Shown here piece after piece: positions 45,885 to 55,604 of a DNA stretch of 64,000 nucleotides. Positions within the stretch are counted from its first letter, which is position 1. Each line of letters starts with the position of its first letter. The DNA lies in assembly GCA_019203745.1 (NCBI GenBank), contig CP078104.1:3162001-3226000 (forward strand). The letters are read 5' to 3'. The translations under genes and the position numbers were made by a program. This DNA is from Chryseobacterium sp. E1 (lineage in GTDB: Bacteria; Bacteroidota; Bacteroidia; Flavobacteriales; Weeksellaceae). The notes beneath the pieces were generated by a model that did no database searches, was not told the origin of the DNA, and was given only the letters and a program-made list of their open reading frames with translations.

Positions 45885-46671
45885 ATGAAAAAACTTTATT
45901 CATTGGTAGCGGTAGCTATGTTTGCTGCTACGTCTTTTGCTCAAACAACTCTTTTGTCAGAAAATTTTGGTACTACCAATACATTACCAACGGGCTGGGT
46001 AAGTTCAAGCACAACTAATGGATGGAATGGAAGTACAGCTTCTGCTTCAAATGTATATGCCGGAGCTTCGGGAGGTTCTAACGCTTTGTTTATTGGAAAC
46101 GGTTCTAATGGAGTGACTCACACTTTAACTTATTCTTTATCTACAGTTGGTTATACTAATATTAATATAATCTGGGGGCAAGAGGAACTAATGCTTTCGC
46201 TCAGAATGTTGATTTTCAATGGAGTGTAGATGGAACAACATGGAATAATGTAACTTACACTTATGCTAAAAATGCTAATGTCTGGGCTTTGGTAAATGGT
46301 GGGGTAGCTATTCAATTACAGCAGAGGTAGAAAATGCAGCAAATTTAAGCCTTAGATGGTCTTCTGTTACAAGTAATACTGGAAACTATAGAATTGATGA
46401 TGTAAAAATAGTAGGAACCTCTGCTACGCTTGGAACAAATGAGATTAAAGGTAACAAAAAGGTATTCATTAAAAATACCGTTGTAAATAACGATATTACT
46501 TTTGGAGCTAAATCTGATGTTAAAGTTTTCAACATGGCAGGTCAGGTTGTAAAAACTGCTTCTGTTTCTGAAAACCAGTCTTTAAACGTTTCTGATCTTC
46601 AGCAAGGAACTTATATTGTAACAGGAACTGTAAACGGTAAAAACGTTTCTGAAAAAGTAATTAAGAAATAG
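45885..46671 (+). CDS. Secreted T9SS type A sorting-domain protein (1 of 3)
   Basis: A protein of about 262 residues. A signal peptide (MKKLYSLVAVAMFAATSFAQ) is followed by a beta-sandwich of the cleaved-adhesin or choice-of-anchor type (LLSENFGTTNTLPTGW, NYRIDDVKIVG). The C-terminal domain (VKVFNMAGQVVKTASV, LQQGTYIVTGTVNGKNVSEK) is a type A T9SS sorting signal. It should be exported across the outer membrane and anchored or released. Breaks lie near 46175 and 46310. A possible promoter (TTG, 20 bases, TAATTTAG) lies near 45819. Confidence 0.8.
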
Positions 46672-46696
46672 TTAATTAACTAATTGTTAAATATAT

Positions 46697-46728
46697 AACG
46701 TCATTAAATTTTAATGGCGTTTTTTTGT
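46697..46728 (+). terminator. Terminator
   Basis: The stem AACGTCATTAAA/TTTAATGGCGTT (G-T pair) is followed by a T run, 26 bp after the first T9SS cargo gene. Confidence 0.8.
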
Positions 46729-46763
46729 AGTTTTATCCTAATAAATATTAAAAAAATTATTTT

Positions 46764-47555
46764 ATGAAAAAGATCTTTACTATTTTAGGAGTTATAGCAA
46801 TTGCAGCTTCTGCAAATGCACAAAACTTAATAAGCAATCCAGGTTTTGAAAATGGAACAACAGGTTGGACAGCAACTAATCCAGGAACTGGTACACCTTA
46901 CTATTTGCCTACTTTAACAACTACAGAGCCACACGGCGGAATTAATTCAGTACAATATACTGCTGCAACTGCCACTACCGGATTTGAACAGGAAATACCC
47001 GTAACGGCAGGGGAGTCTTATACAATCTCTTTTTGGTATAAAGCAACTGGTGATAATACTGACGCCAGAATATGGGCTAATTATTTAGATGCTGCAAATG
47101 GTGCTATCTATCAAAATTCTAATACAGCTTCAGATCCGCTAAGAGGGCCAAATAATGGTTATTTACCAACAAGTACTGCTTGGACTCAGCATTCAGTTAC
47201 TGTAACTGCTCCTGCAAATGTTGTTAAATTACGTTTACAAGTCCGTGCTTATAATAATTCTACTCTTGTTGCATTTGATGATTTTTCTGTGGTTACTGCA
47301 GGATCCTTGGCTACTGGAGAAGTTGCTCCCTCTAAATATAGATTAATAAAGAATACTTTCGTTAAAAACAACGAAATTACTTTCGGAGCAGATGTTAAGG
47401 ACGTAAAAGTTTTCAATATGTTCGGACAGTTGATAAAAGAAGCTTCTGTAAAACAAAACGGAACATTAAATGTTGCTGAACTGGCAAAAGGAAATTATAT
47501 CGTAACAGGTACGGTAAACAACCAGGCAGTATCTCAAAAGATTCTAAAAGACTAA
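46764..47555 (+). CDS. Secreted T9SS type A sorting-domain protein with carbohydrate-binding-like module (2 of 3)
   Basis: The frame is intact at 263 residues. A signal peptide (MKKIFTILGVIAIAASANAQ) leads into a CBM-like jelly roll (NLISNPGFENGTTGWTA, GFEQEIPVTAGESYTISFWYK, VVKLRLQVRAYNNSTLVAFDD), the CBM4/9-type pattern for binding polysaccharide. The C-terminal sorting domain (VKVFNMFGQLIKEASVKQNG, LAKGNYIVTGTVNNQAVSQK) is nearly identical in design to the neighbours. It has no catalytic domain, so it is a binding or adhesion protein. Confidence 0.88.
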   Translation: MKKIFTILGVIAIAASANAQNLISNPGFENGTTGWTATNPGTGTPYYLPTLTTTEPHGGINSVQYTAATATTGFEQEIPVTAGESYTISFWYKATGDNTDARIWANYLDAANGAIYQNSNTASDPLRGPNNGYLPTSTAWTQHSVTVTAPANVVKLRLQVRAYNNSTLVAFDDFSVVTAGSLATGEVAPSKYRLIKNTFVKNNEITFGADVKDVKVFNMFGQLIKEASVKQNGTLNVAELAKGNYIVTGTVNNQAVSQKILKD

Positions 47556-47576
47556 TTGTCTCTATAGGTAAAATAT

Positions 47577-47612
47577 AAACAGTCATTTCATTGAAATGGC
47601 TGTTTTTTTATG
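47577..47612 (+). terminator. Terminator
   Basis: The stem AACAGTCATTTCA/AAATGGCTGTT with a short loop and T run follows the second T9SS cargo gene. Confidence 0.8.
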
Positions 47613-47677
47613 CCGATTATTTCTTAATTTGGTGGTACCGTTTTTGATGTTTTTTATAATCAATTCAAAATTATTAC

Positions 47678-48478
47678 ATGAAAAAATCTTTACTCTTGTT
47701 GGTTTAGTATTTATTACAGCATTTGCGAGTGCTCAAATAGTGATCAGTGAATTTTATGGAGGGGAAGACAATCCGGATGCTTCATCAAAATATAATTATA
47801 TTATGCTCAAAAATATAGGAACAATCTGGTTTCCTTGACAGGAGCAAGCATACAATATGCCCCGGCTATAGGAGCTTTTACCCAATATCATACCTTGCCG
47901 GACCTTACTTTGGGGCCTGAACAGACCTATCTGATTCAGGAGGCTGCTATTGAAGGAGGTGTAGGAAATCTGCCGACGCCGGATTTTATTGCTACAACCA
48001 TTACTAATTTTGACGGAAGTCTCAGTACATCTTCAGGACTAAAGATTTCAGGAGTATCCGGCAAAATTGCTTTGGCGGGAAATATTGTGCAGGTTACAGG
48101 GCCGAATTCACCAAATGTTCTGGACTTTGTTGGGTATGGGGTGAATGCGGATCAATATAAAGGTGATCAACCCGTGCCATCCCCTAAAATAACAACCATC
48201 GTCAGAAAAGATGCCAATGCAGATACACTAACTGATCTTCTTTTCGAGGGAACTGTGAAAACCGGTTTCGTGCAGAATCCTTATATTAAAGACGGTAAGA
48301 TTCTTTTCGGGACGGAAGTCCGGGACGTGAAAGTGTATGATACTTACAGGCAGGTGGTAAAAAGTCGCCTACAAAGTTGGCTTCAAGCCTTGATATTGTG
48401 GAACTTCCAAAAGGAACTTATGTTGTGACAGGTACTATTAATAATGTTCCGATCTCACAGAAAATTATAAAAGATTAG
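47678..48478 (+). CDS. Secreted T9SS type A sorting-domain protein with lamin-tail-like domain (3 of 3)
   Basis: A protein of about 267 residues. A signal peptide (after repair MKKIFTLVGLVFITAFASAQ) is followed by IVISEFYGGEDNPDASSKYNYIMLKN and NVLDFVGYGVNADQYKGD, the hallmarks of a lamin-tail (LTD-like) domain. The C-terminal domain (VKVYDTYRQVVK, LPKGTYVVTGTINNVPISQK) is the T9SS sorting signal. Breaks lie near 47686, 47822 and 48365. It forms the third gene of the tandem set. Confidence 0.75.
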
Positions 48479-48487
48479 TCATCAATA

Positions 48488-48520
48488 AGAAAGAACAGCT
48501 CATTATTGAGCTGTTCTTTT
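48488..48520 (+). terminator. Terminator
   Basis: The perfect stem AAGAACAGCTCA/TGAGCTGTTCTT with a TTAT loop is followed by T. It ends the T9SS cargo group. Confidence 0.85.
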
Positions 48521-48559
48521 ACTTTATAAATATAAATCTTATAGAAATAATTTTTTTAT

Positions 48560-51375
48560 TTAATACCATCCTCTTCTCGCCGCATTTATAATAGAGCCAA
48601 GATTAAGCACCAATGTATATCTGATACGTTTCGCATAATCTTTAAAGGAAGGTTCAAATCCAAGAGAAGACTGTATCGGGAAATAGACTTCCAGAAAATC
48701 CGGGATAATCCTCACTTTGATACCACTATCCCATATAAATTTCGCCGGAAGATCTTTATTCTTATAAACTCCGGCATCAGCATAGACATGGAATATTTTC
48801 CAGACGCTTGAATCTACATTGACTGAGGTGATCCATTGGTTCACAGTTCCCGGAAGGAATGATTTGAAACCTCCGTCAGCCAGAATGAATTGCTGTGAAA
48901 GTAAACCGCTGCTGGCACTTTCTCCCAGAAGGGTATAAGAGAAAGAATAATTCGAAACCCTTGAAATACCATAGTTGAACAAGTCATTTCTAGTGTTGTT
49001 TCTTAAAAAATAACCTGCAAATAAACGTAAGCTGAGCTTTTGCTTAGGAGCAAATTCCCATCTGTAGAAACCTTCTGCTGTTATTTTGTTAAAATCTTCC
49101 ATCCCCTGGGTGCTCAGGCTGAAGCTTTTTCATGGATCATCTGGCTGTCACTGTATCCATATCCTAAGCTCCAGAGATTATATTTGCTATAATCGTTATT
49201 GGCAATCATTTTAGGGCTCAGATCTCTTTCAAAATAATTATAGGAAGCACCTATACTTCTGCTTACCGTACTTCTGGGATTCTTTCTGAAGTTCAGCGTA
49301 GAAGCTATAGATCCTTTTCTGTACGCTAATCCGTAATCATAATGAAAATAAGCTCCCGAAACCCCGAAAGTAAGGCTCCGGATAATACTTTCAGCAGGCA
49401 TAATAGAGTAGGATACAGCTCCTGAACCTGTCAGTTTTCCCGTTCCGGTACTGTAAGTGGGAGTCACCGAATACAGAAATTTCTGATCAAAGAAAGACTG
49501 ATTTTTAAATTAACTCCCAGAAGGAATTTGTCATAAGTATTATTGAAACGAACCCTTGGGGTGATATAAATTTCATTATATTCAGGATTCGGAATATCCT
49601 TTATTAGTTTAAGTTTGATCTTTTTGCATTGGAAAATAATCCTTTAGCATACAGAAAATTATCCCTGTAATTCGATTCAGGAAAGATATAGCCGCTATTT
49701 AATGTGACTTTATAAATATTGTCGGAAGTTGGAAGTGATACATTGGTGATACGCTGATTTTCTTCAGTATCTATCCAGTATACTTTTTTTCACCTTCTTT
49801 GGTTTCCGTTTCCAGTTTTACAGGAATAGATTCATTTGTATTTTTAGCAATTTTTATCTGTAGAGAGTCATCTTCCTTCCTGATATTTTTTAATTTGAAA
49901 TCAACACGGTTTTTCTGTTTGAAAAAATCAGACAGATAGCTTGCTGATTTATTTTTAGCAGAAAGGTCGGTCAGAAATTCTTCAGGATTAATTCTTTTCC
50001 CTGAGTTTTTTGTAACATAGCTCTTTACAATATCGTTGAAAGGGGCTTCACCCATTTTCTCAGCAGAATAGTTAAACAGGCTTCCGGTTTCAAAGCTGCT
50101 GATCGCCATATCATTAAAGTTGCTTAAAACCGGGAAATGTTCATCAATCTTCTGATCAAGGTTTTGCAGCATGATATACTGATAAGCCAATCCATAGCGG
50201 TCCAGAAGCTTTACTTTGGAAGCATGAAATAATTTTAAAGGTTTGATCCCGAATATCTTTGTTTCTGGCAACATTCCTAAAAGCTTTTTATCATGATAGA
50301 ATTTTTTCAGATACTGAATTTCAAGATATGATTTTAAACCGTTTTTAAACCAATGGTCTTTCTCTTTATCGGCAATAACGCTTTCATCAAGAATTTTTTT
50401 GGCAATGATTCCGAAATAATCAAGGTCGGTTTTTTCTGCATCAGTAAACAATGGGAATCTGAATTTCCAGAAAGTAATATCATTGTTTCCGAAAAATCTT
50501 CTTTAGCCCTGAATTTATCAGAAATAAAAATACTTTCAGGGAGTGAGCCAAGTTTTTCTTTGAGGAATTTTAAATGAAGAGGCAGATAAAACTCAAGATT
50601 TTGCCTTTCTTCAGGCTTCAGGTTGTAACCGAATTTTACTTCAATATCAGATCCGTCAATATTATTTTTTATAGAAGGATATTGGCTTAAAGAAATCAGA
50701 AACTCAGGATCAGAATCCAGATAGCCTTTGAAAGAATTCATCTGAACCTGCGGAAGATTTCCCTCAACAAAACTATTGACAGGAATATCAAAATTGACGG
50801 TCCAGAAAGTATTGAAACTTACAGATTCTTCAATATCATGATAGTTTCTTTTGAAATATTGTCCGGATCAAAATGATCCGGAACAATAAAGAAATATTTT
50901 AATACAGCAGCCTGGCCGGAGGTTCCGTATCCCGTAAATTTTGTATCGGGTAGCTGCATCCGGTACTGGAGCTGTAAGGTGATGCTTTCGCCGGGTTTTA
51001 AAGCTTCTTTTAAAGGCAGAAAAAGATTCTCATCCGAAAGTGCCGTCACGGGGATTAGCTCATTTTCTGAATTTTTAATATCCAGTTCAAGGAGTTTTCC
51101 CAGCTGACCGGCTTTCGCAAAATGCAAATCATTATTCCGGTCTTCAAGTTTTCTGTACACTAAAGAAGTTCCCCGTCTGTTGTAAGCGGAAACCCAATTC
51201 AGGAGTTTTACAGTATGAAGGTCCTTATCAGAATGATTGTAATACACAATCTCTTGTTTTACTTCAAGGTTTTTTTATCAGAAGACAGTTTAGCTTCAAT
51301 GTAGATGCTGTCTTTCTGAGCAGAAACCTGTATAACTCCCCAAAACAAAATAAGGCAAATGCTGATCTTTTTCAA
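48560..51375 (-). CDS. M1-peptidase-like protein fused to an outer-membrane barrel, zinc motif lost
   Basis: A protein of about 938 residues. A signal peptide (ISICLILFWGVIQVSAQ, start TTG 51375) precedes an M1-type N-terminal beta domain (VKQEIVYYNHSDKDLHTVKLL), a helical middle part and a C-terminal barrel (from about 49500) ending INAARRGWY. The middle segment HWFKNGLKSYLEIQYLKKFY resembles the M1 helix with NEG..SYLE, but no HExxH motif precedes it: the equivalent stretch reads IIAKKILDESVIADKEKD. It is probably a non-catalytic relative. Breaks near 51275, 50820, 50745, 50485, 49785, 49625, 49510 and 49110 are single-base. Confidence 0.65.
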
Positions 51376-51428
51376 ATATCCGTGATAAAGCTCAAATATA
51401 ACTTATTTTGTATATACTTTATAGGATT

Positions 51429-52805
51429 TTAACTTTGAATTGCTTTTTTTTCCAAAGAATTAATATAAGCATTCCAGCCTTCTGTTTTGTAAGTGACTGC
51501 AGCTGCTTCAGCATCTTCGGATTTATAGATACCTCTTCCTACGATGATGAAATCGGTATGCAGGGTCTTAAAAACATGTTCAGGCGTATTGTATTGCTGT
51601 CCTTTACCATCACCTGAATCCGCAAGATTTACTCCCGGGGTGAATAATAAAAGCTCTTCAGGAAGTTTATTCTGTGACACTCCTCCGATAACGTTAGGGT
51701 GAGATTGCGCTACTTTTAAAGCTTCTTCACGGTAGCTGGCTGTTGTAAGTGCTCCCTTGGAAGACATTCCTACAATGGCTACAACGCCTACATTATGGAA
51801 ACAGTCCAAAGATTCAAAACCACCGATCACCTGAGACGTTACAAAATCTGCCCAGTCTGTGATTTTGAAAACTCCGCTGGTAAACTGAAGCTCCTGGGTA
51901 TTGCCAATATCTGCAAATTTTCTGTCTTCCATCAGTAAGAACTGGTGTTTTGCAGCAATTTCTTTTAATGGAATGATTGTTTTTTCGTAATCAAAATCAG
52001 AAATGATATCAATATGTGTTTTTAAAGCAATAATATGTGGACCTACTTTTTCAGCTAAAGCCAGTAATTCCTGAGTGGTTGTAACATCTGCGGATGCAAT
52101 CAGGTTAGACTTTTTGGTCAATGCAGTTTCCAGTAATTTTTAGAAACCGAATGTTGGGCATTCTGAAGTTTCTGCTCATAAGAAGGTCTGATTTCTTCTG
52201 CAAACTGAATATGGTTCCCCTGAAGAAAGTCCTGAATCCTTTTCACTTCTTCATCAGATAATTCTCCGGTTTCCTGAAGGATTACACATACTTCTGAAAT
52301 GTTGAAAAGAGTATGTACCCTGTAGCCTTTGCTTTCCAAAAGCTGTTTTCCGCCCTGCTCTCTGTCCAGTACCACAACGATATCAGAGACTTTAAGATCT
52401 TCCTGTTCCACCTCAGCAATGGTTTCTACCAGAGATTTTCCGGAAGTGATCACATCTTCTACCAAAAGACAGTTTTGTCCTTTCTGGTAGATTCCTTCGA
52501 TCAGTTTTTTTGTACCGTAGCTTTTTGCTTCTTTTCTTTTAATAATTAATGGAATGTAGCTTTCCAGAGACATTGCCGTAGCCATGGGAAGTGCAGCATA
52601 AGGAACTCCACAGATTAAATCAAAATTATCCAAAGGAAGCATTTCCAATAAATAATTTGCAAGATTTTTTAAGATTTTAGGATCTGAAGCCAAAGGTCTC
52701 AGGTCTACATAAAAGGACTTTCAATACCGCTTTTCAGGGTAAACCTTCCGAATTTAATGATGCCTAGCTTGTAGCACTCTAAGAAGAATTCTTTTTACTT
52801 TCCAT
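51429..52805 (-). CDS. Bifunctional UMP synthase (orotate phosphoribosyltransferase-OMP decarboxylase), eukaryote-like order
   Basis: About 459 residues performing the last two steps of UMP synthesis. Residues 1-215 are the OPRT: GRFTLKSGIESPFYVDLR, and the PRPP loop NCLLVEDVITSGKSL. The rest is an OMP decarboxylase of the eukaryote-type class: LKTHIDIISDFDYE, LLMEDRKFADIGNTQELQF, LTTASYREEALKVA and FIIVGRGIYKSEDAEAAA. The raw sequence splits the halves at 52121, but the second half has no ATG. Restoring one A in the run near 52137 gives a continuous junction (SKKLLETALTKKSNLIASAD), like the linker of animal UMP synthases. Other breaks lie near 52785 and 52708. Start ATG 52805. Confidence 0.85.
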
Positions 52806-52878
52806 TATTTTTTATTAGATGTTGCAAATTTAAGGAATTGAAATAAGGCTTAAAAATTTATCGCCTATTTGCTCAATA

Positions 52879-52909
52879 AAAAACCATCCCGGATCTTACA
52901 GGATGGTTT
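52879..52909 (-). terminator. Terminator of the DUF1232 gene
   Basis: The stem AAACCATCC/GGATGGTTT has an 11-base loop and, read on the minus strand, is followed by T residues. Confidence 0.7.
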
Positions 52910-52926
52910 GAAAATATAATAAACTG

Positions 52927-53266
52927 TTATTTTATGATTTCAGCATCAATGACTTGGGTGCCCTTATATTTTTGTTCAGCTTCCCAGAGTAAAAATTTGT
53001 CTACCTCTTTAATGAGTTTTGGAATAGTGAGTGACAATACTGCCAGATCGTCCATTACTCCAAGTACCGGGATAGCAAATTCAGGAAGCAGGTCGATAGG
53101 GAGATGACATACAGAATTCCCAGCAGAGGAAGAATAATGTCTATGGATTTCATTGGGTAAATGCCTTTTCTCCACATTTTGACCATTCTGAAAATATCAG
53201 GGATTTTTTTACAAAGCCCTTGTGACTGATCGCTTCTTTTGCAAGATTTAATTTTGAATATTTCAT
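52927..53266 (-). CDS. DUF1232 (YkvA family) membrane protein
   Basis: A small protein of about 113 residues: MKYSKLNLAKEAISHKGFVKK, a hydrophobic span LLGILYVICPIDLLPEFAIP and the family signature PIDLLPEFAIPVLGVMDDLAVL. Breaks near 53112 and 53205 are repaired by single bases. The role of the DUF1232 fold is unknown; it is often near osmotic or cell-envelope genes. Confidence 0.75.
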
Positions 53267-53351
53267 TTTGTGCTTGGATTTAAATAAATTTTTCAACGCT
53301 ATAAATTTCACAAATCCTGTACCAACAAATTATAAAATTTAGTTAAAAAAA

Positions 53352-53893
53352 CTATTTGATAATATTGTCAATAAACTGGTGCACAGTCTCTGAGTCCCAA
53401 TCCTTTGATGCATCTTCCTTGATCAGGATTCTTCCGTTTTTGTCCAGAAGAAAAGTAGTAGGGAAAACCTTAGGAAGAATTTTTTTTTTCAGAAATAGGG
53501 CTCTGTGCAATATAAACAGGAACCGTATAATTATTTTCCTTCAGAAATTTTCTTACGTCTTCTTCCTTATCATTCATGGCGATCAGTACAAAATCTACAT
53601 GTTCTTTTCTTGAATCATAAAGTTTCTGAATAGATGGCCACTCTTTTCTGCACGGTGGGCACCAGGTTCCCAGAAGTTCAGGAAAACAGCTTTATTCTTA
53701 AAATTCTTCAGATTGGTACTTGGCGCATTGATCCCTTTAAGCTCAACGTCGTAATCCTCTTCACCTACATGAACTGCTTTTTCAATGGTGGCGACAGGGA
53801 AAAACGTGTCCTTCACAAAATTTCTTATTCCCGGAACAAAAGCAATAATACCGATAACAACGATCAGTACAAGAAAAATAATGTTTTTTTCAT
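53352..53893 (-). CDS. TlpA/thioredoxin-like thiol-disulfide protein, membrane-anchored
   Basis: A protein of about 180 residues with an N-terminal span (NIIFLVLIVVIGIIAFVPG), then a thioredoxin fold. After repair near 53670 the active site reads NFWGTWCPPCRKEW, followed by FVLIAMNDKEEDVRKFL and the cis-Pro region PTTFLLDKNGRIL. It works on the periplasmic side, reducing disulfides. The start is ATG 53893 with one lost A; another break lies near 53490. It is 9 bp downstream of a second thioredoxin-like gene and follows aroC. Confidence 0.85.
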
Positions 53894-53902
53894 ATCTCTT
53901 TT

Positions 53903-54467
53903 TTACAGCAGATCTAAAATTTCCTGAACAGCATCTTTTCCTCTGTTCTTGGCATAATATATCTGCAGATCATTGTAGAAACTGTCTTTCGGATAAGTTT
54001 CAGGATCTGCTTTATATTTCATTAAAAGCTCATATCCGTACTTAGGACGAGGTCCCCATGAATTTTTTACGTTAAACTCATTATCCAGAATCAAAACCTT
54101 AGGAATAGATTCTGTACCATTGGTCAGAAACTGATTGATCAGACTTTTATCACTGTCTCTCAGAAAACCTTCACCTCATTATGGCCTTCAAAAAACCGGA
54201 ACAATGCCGGAACAGTAGCACTGGCATCACCGCACCATGCTTCGGAAATGATTAAGATCTTTCCGTCGAAATTTTTAGCAGCCAGTTCTTTCAGCTGGTC
54301 TTCATCCGGAACGTATTTTTTCACCGTTCTGTCCATTCTCTGAAGCCCGAGCTCATAATATTGTTTAAATTCAGCCTCCTGTTCGTTGGCTGGATTTTCT
54401 AATCTTTCTTTTGCAATCTGAAGGTATTCTTCGAAAGAAATTCCTTTATCCAGTAGTAATTTTTCAT
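53903..54467 (-). CDS. Thioredoxin-family protein
   Basis: About 188 residues, no signal peptide. The redox loop reads LIISEAWCGDASATVPALFRF, which keeps one Cys and replaces the second with Ser, so it cannot form an ordinary intramolecular disulfide. The cis-Pro region is SIPKVLILDNEFN. The start is ATG 54467 (MKKLLLDKGISFEEYLQIAKE) with one lost A; another break lies near 54170. Its place between aroC and the TlpA gene suggests co-transcription. Confidence 0.8.
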
Positions 54468-54484
54468 TACCAAAAATATTTATA

Positions 54485-55554
54485 TTAAAAATTATTGATG
54501 TTTCTTGTTTTATTGATCAGAAAAAGATCTGCCAATACAAATGCAGCAAGGGCTTCCACAACAGGCACAGCTCTTGGAACCACGCAAGGATCATGACGTC
54601 CTTTGCCTTCTACTACAACAGGATTTCCATCTTTGTCGATACTGTCCTGAGGTCTCAGAATCGTTGCCACAGGTTTGAATGCTACACGGAAGTAAATATC
54701 CATTCCGTTGGAAATTCCGCCCTGAATTCCTCCTGAAAGGTTCGATTTTGTAGTAAAATCTGTATTGAAAGCATCATTATGCTCTTTTCCTGTCATTTTC
54801 GCACCGCAGAAGCCGCTTCCGTATTCAAAACCCTTGCAGGCATTGATGTTTAGCATTGCTTTGGCCAATTCAGCCTGAAGTTTTGAAAATATCGGCTCTC
54901 CGATTCCTACAGGAACATTTTTGATCACGCAGGTAATGGTTCCGCCAATGGTATTGCCTTCTTTTTGATCTCTTTAATTCTGGAGATCATTTTTTCAGCT
55001 GTTTCAGCATCAGGGCAACGTACATCATTCGTTTCAGTTTTAGAAAAATCCAAAGCCTGATAAGGTTTTTCACAGAAAATATCACCTACGGAAGAAACAT
55101 AAGCATTGATCTCAATATCCGGTAAAAGTTGCTTGGCAAAAGCTCCGGCAACAACCCAGTTCATGGTTTCCCTTGCAGAAGACTTCCCTCCGCCACGGTG
55201 ATCCCTGAAACCAAATTTCTGATCATAAGTAAAATCAGCATGACTCGGACGATATGCTCCTGCAATATGGTCATAATCCTTTGATTTCTGATTTTCATTT
55301 TCAATGATAAAACCGATAGGGGTACCTGTTGTTTTTCCGTCAAAAATCCCGGAAAGAAACTTTACTGTGTCGCTTTCCTTTCTTTGAGTAACAATCGCAG
55401 ACTGTCCCGGTTTTCTTCGGTTCAGTTCATATTGAACCTTATCGAGATCTACCGTTAAACCTGCCGGAAAATTATTGATGATACCGCCGTAAGCCACTCC
55501 GTGACTTTCTCCAAATGTTGTAAGACTAAGAAGATTACCTAATGTGTTGAACAT
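54485..55554 (-). CDS. aroC: Chorismate synthase
   Basis: The last shikimate-pathway enzyme, FMN-dependent, about 356 residues. The signatures [63 protein letters not shown] and the C-terminal [17 protein letters not shown] and [17 protein letters not shown] are intact. The frame breaks at about 54962 (lost base in [11 protein letters not shown]). It is the first gene of a run with the two thioredoxin-like genes. Confidence 0.95.
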
Positions 55555-55604
55555 AGTACAAAATTACCTTTTTTTCTTCACATAATAAAGTTTCTGGATT
55601 TGTT

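Noticed and set aside
51429..52693. Separate pyrE and pyrF genes
   Set aside because: The second frame has no ATG start and the frame break sits in an A run; restoring one base gives one continuous protein with a linker like animal UMP synthase.
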